This document shows, piece after piece, positions 41,286-43,817 of a stretch of DNA of 43,817 nt. The notes under the pieces were generated by a model, which was not told where the DNA came from, did no database searches, and saw only the letters and a program-made list of their open reading frames with translations. Every line of letters starts with the position of its first letter. The first letter of the stretch is position 1. The DNA comes from Verrucomicrobiales bacterium (GTDB taxonomy: Bacteria > Verrucomicrobiota > Verrucomicrobiia > Verrucomicrobiales > V1-33): positions 1 through 43,817 of the forward strand of contig JAQGPJ010000097.1 of NCBI GenBank assembly GCA_028293125.1. Reading direction: 5' to 3'. Made by a program: the position numbers and the translations under genes.

Positions 41286-42536
41286 GTGATCAAAGTTGCC
41301 CACCTCTTAAGAAAGTACAACCCCGATGAATGGGGGGGAACCGAAGCGGCTGTGAAGCGTCTAGTGGAGGGGCTGCGCCGGCATGGCACGGAGTCCGTGG
41401 TGTTCGGCCCGCAGCTTTCCCATGTGCCGGCCACCGATCCTTTTGCCGCCTCCGGCTTCAAGGTGAGGACTTTCAGGGCCATCCTGCCCATTTGGAGGAT
41501 CAGTGAGGCCCAGCGGCAGGAGTTGATTGCCATCGGCGGGAATATTTTTTCCTTCGACCTGATCGGCCAGCTGATGCGGGAAAAGGGCCTGAGCCTGATC
41601 AACACCCACGCCACCAACCGCCTGGGGGGCACGGCGCTGACCATCGCCCGGCTGCGGAAAATTCCCGTGGTGGTCACCATTCACGGCGGACTGTTTGACT
41701 TGCCGGCCTCCGTGCGGGAGCAGCTGGCCAAACCCGCACGCGGGGGCATTGATTGGGGTAAAGGGCTGGGACTGTTTCTGCGGTCGAAAAAAGTGATCGC
41801 CCAAGCGGACGCCATCGTGACCTGCAATGTCAGGGAGGCGGAACTCATTTCGCAGCGTTTTCCCCGGCAGCGGGTGGTGGTCCAGCCGCACGGGGTCAGC
41901 GCCCGGCGCTATCAGGCTCCTGAAGGGGAGACGGTGGACCGGGAATACCCCCAGCTGAAAGGCCACCCTTACCTGCTGGTGCTGGGCCGTCTGGATCCCG
42001 TGAAAAATCAGGGCTGGCTGCTGGGGCAGGCTCCGGAGCTTCTCCGCCGGTATCCGGATCTGCGTTTTGTCCTTGCCGGCTCCTGCACCAACGAAGGCTA
42101 CGGCACCGGAATGCAGGCCACCATCGCGGGACTGGGATTGGAGGACCGCGTTATTCAAACCGGCGGGCTCCCTCCCGAGGATCCCCGGCTGATTGGCCTT
42201 CTCCAGCGCGCCAAAGGCGTGGTGGTGCCTTCACTGTCGGAGACGTTTGGCCTTGTCATTCTGGAGGCATGGGCTGCGGGGACCCCAGTGATCTCCAGCA
42301 AAACCTCGGGAGCGCTGGGCTTGGTGAAGCCCGGGGAGAACGGCTGGCTGTTCGATCTGGAGGATCCCGCCGCCTTCCACACCGCTGTGGACGAAATCAT
42401 GACCAAACCGGATGCCGCCGCCGCCATTGCCGCGCAGGGCATGAAGGAGGTCGCCGCCACCTATGATTCCGATGTGCTGGCCAGCAAGGTGAATGAACTT
42501 TACGCAGAACTGATCGAGCGCGGAAAACGGTTATGA
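41286..42536 (+). CDS. Glycosyltransferase family 4
   Basis: The GTG at 41286 is preferred (V-I-K-V-A-H-L-L-R-K-Y), giving 416 residues; an upstream TTG at 41235 adds 17 residues of doubtful content. The N-terminal domain has G-G-T-E-A-A-V near the start and T-I-H-G-G-L-F-D. The C-terminal GT-B domain has G-R-L-D-P-V-K-N and the E-x7-E motif in S-E-T-F-G-L-V-I-L-E-A-W. It transfers a sugar from a nucleotide donor to an unknown acceptor. It overlaps the deacetylase gene by 4 bases (ATGA at 42533-42536), so the two are coexpressed and probably act on the same surface glycan. Confidence 0.93.
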   Translation: MIKVAHLLRKYNPDEWGGTEAAVKRLVEGLRRHGTESVVFGPQLSHVPATDPFAASGFKVRTFRAILPIWRISEAQRQELIAIGGNIFSFDLIGQLMREKGLSLINTHATNRLGGTALTIARLRKIPVVVTIHGGLFDLPASVREQLAKPARGGIDWGKGLGLFLRSKKVIAQADAIVTCNVREAELISQRFPRQRVVVQPHGVSARRYQAPEGETVDREYPQLKGHPYLLVLGRLDPVKNQGWLLGQAPELLRRYPDLRFVLAGSCTNEGYGTGMQATIAGLGLEDRVIQTGGLPPEDPRLIGLLQRAKGVVVPSLSETFGLVILEAWAAGTPVISSKTSGALGLVKPGENGWLFDLEDPAAFHTAVDEIMTKPDAAAAIAAQGMKEVAATYDSDVLASKVNELYAELIERGKRL

Positions 42537-43342
42537 AATACGTGATCATCCGGGATGACGACACTCATCCGCTGACCCCCCCCGACTGCTTGGAGCGGCT
42601 CTACCGTCCCTTTCTTGACCGGGGCATGCCCGTCAATCTGGCCACCATCCCCTGTGTGCGCACGGATGCGGAGTTCTCCCCCGGCGTGCTGGAGGGGTTT
42701 CTCCTTGGCAAAAGCACTCCCGGCGCCCGGCCCATCGCGGACAATCCGGTTCTTCTTGAATATCTGCGGTCCAATCCGGGATTCCGCATCGTGCAGCACG
42801 GCTACTACCACGATCTTTATGAATTCGAGCGGCATCCCCGGGAGGAAATTGCCCGGCGGCTGGACCACGGAACGGAATTGCTGTGCGAGGCCGGCTTCGA
42901 AGCGCCGGAAACCTTCGTCGCGCCCTACGACCGTATCTCGCGCGACGCCTACCGGGAGCTTGCGAAGCGGTTTGGCATTATCTCCACCGGCTGGTTTGAG
43001 CTAAACCGCCTTCCTCCTGCGTGGTGGCCCGCTTATTTCCTGAAGAAGGCGCGGAAGCAGGAGCACTGGCAGCTGGGATCCACCCGGCTGCTTGGCCATC
43101 CGGGGTGTCTGCTTTCCTACCAGCGCCCTTTCGGCACCATGGTGGACACCATCCGTAAAGCGGTTGAGAGCCGGAAAGTCACGGTGTTGGTCACTCACTG
43201 GTGGGAGTATTTTTACTTGGGCAACGTCAACGAGCCATTTATTGAAAAGCTCCACGAAACCGCCGAATACCTCGCCAGTGACCGGGATATCGAGGTCATC
43301 AGCTTTGCGGACCTTCTTAAAAAAGGGATTCCGCTCCACTGA
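42533..43342 (+). CDS. Polysaccharide deacetylase-like protein (DUF2334/CE4-like)
   Basis: A 269-residue protein. It opens M-K-Y-V-I-I-R-D-D-D-T-H, where the D-D-D segment supplies the catalytic and metal-binding Asp of this deacetylase branch. H-G-Y-Y-H near 88-92 provides the metal-binding His pair, and F-V-A-P-Y-D-R matches the next conserved motif. Near the end T-H-W-W-E-Y-F-Y is in the position of the family's final His. No signal peptide, so it may act on a cytoplasmic lipid-linked or nucleotide sugar. Coupled to the glycosyltransferase gene, it should trim an N-acetyl group from its product or substrate. Confidence 0.85.
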   Translation: MKYVIIRDDDTHPLTPPDCLERLYRPFLDRGMPVNLATIPCVRTDAEFSPGVLEGFLLGKSTPGARPIADNPVLLEYLRSNPGFRIVQHGYYHDLYEFERHPREEIARRLDHGTELLCEAGFEAPETFVAPYDRISRDAYRELAKRFGIISTGWFELNRLPPAWWPAYFLKKARKQEHWQLGSTRLLGHPGCLLSYQRPFGTMVDTIRKAVESRKVTVLVTHWWEYFYLGNVNEPFIEKLHETAEYLASDRDIEVISFADLLKKGIPLH

Positions 43343-43817
43343 GGGAAGGGTAAAGCCGTTTCCGCGGCTGCCCTGTGCGGCCCGGCTTGGTTGAGGACCG
43401 GGATTTGAACGGTTTTTCCTCTTATAAATAGGAGGGAAGCCCTTGGCGGAGGTGAAGAGCGCGCCGCAACGGGGAACGAGGAGGCTGAAAGCAAAGGAAT
43501 TCGGGCTATGGAGGCAGTCTGTGAAAGGGATTTCCGGCTTTGGCAGCAGCTGGGAGAGGGATTTCAAAGTCCGAAATCGGGGTTGAAGGCCGGAATTGGG
43601 CTTGGAAGCGCGTTTTCGGGCCGGTGGACGGCGGGTTTCGGGCGGCCAAAGGCCGGGTCCGGCCCGGGATTTTGAAGGCTGAGCACCGGAAAAACCGGGA
43701 TCCGGACGGGGGAATCCGAGGAAAAAGCAAAAAAGAGCGAAAAACGATTTGCGTCATTCAGGATCCGGGTTATAAGGAGGGGTCGCACGAAACAATGCGA
43801 TCAGCGGTCGGATAAGA
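43343..43817. other. Right-edge intergenic region, no gene recognised
   Basis: About 475 bases, locally rich in GGG/CCC and GGGATTT-like words. Short open frames here have no start or content that looks coding. CCTC (43420-43423) and GAGG (43432-43435) form a weak stem around an AT-rich loop. Nothing can be assigned. Confidence 0.5.

Noticed and set aside
43388-43440. A tRNA-like T-arm word on the minus strand (GTTCAAATCC)
   Set aside because: The flanking bases do not pair as a T-stem and no anticodon or acceptor stem could be drawn.

Overview
The window most resembles a chromosomal piece of a GC-rich bacterium of the Verrucomicrobia (Verrucomicrobiales-like). I infer this from content, not from a search: LamG-repeat surface proteins, a PEP-CTERM protein, a Tat-exported Gfo/Idh/MocA oxidoreductase paired with a cytochrome c/SUMF1 protein, secretin-N-like repeats on an M56 peptidase, few Shine-Dalgarno sites, and mostly short operons. 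No rRNA, tRNA, CRISPR array, insertion sequence or prophage was seen.

Layout. 1-2632: end of a LamG protein, a SAM methyltransferase (-), and parB without parA. 2822-5029: BlaI-type repressor and M56 (BlaR1-like) membrane peptidase behind two TACA-NN-TGTA operators. 5284-7736: lipoprotein glutamine cyclotransferase, DUF2237 protein, DAHP synthase. 7828-9875: flavohemoglobin (-) divergent from a Crp/Fnr regulator, with a TTGAC-N4-GTCAA palindrome between them. 10026-10934: two decayed genes (Tll0287-like haem protein and CBS fragment). 11274-16881: PEP-CTERM protein, then on the minus strand the SUMF1/cytochrome and Gfo/Idh/MocA pair and a Pro-rich membrane protein. 17238-20863: membrane protein, OsmC, exported helical protein, NIF3, DCC protein.

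20997-27274 is a dense forward run: AmgK-like sugar kinase, CHASE2-like membrane protein, YqeY, IspD, M16 peptidase and CCA-adding enzyme. 27406-31689 is a coherent but visibly damaged glycerophosphodiester/glycerol-phosphate locus: HAD phosphatase (frameshift), SorC-type regulator (deletion plus frameshift), intact GDPD, and one ORF that joins the N-terminal half of a glycerol-1-phosphate dehydrogenase to the C-terminal half of an organophosphate transporter. 31945-34794 is a triple-LamG exported protein (-), followed by typA (-), a PaaK/EhpF-like AMP-binding protein, a CPA2 antiporter (-), and a glycosyltransferase/deacetylase pair.

The most interesting items are: the glycerol-phosphate locus with its junction ORF (real decay or assembly damage; the intact version in relatives would be a compact GDPD-transporter-G1P dehydrogenase-phosphatase module); the BlaI/M56 system whose sensor has been replaced by tandem secretin-N-like repeats; and the NO-type regulator box placed about 41.5 bp upstream of a plausible hmp start point. 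Functional names rest on motifs recognised by eye; no database search was run.
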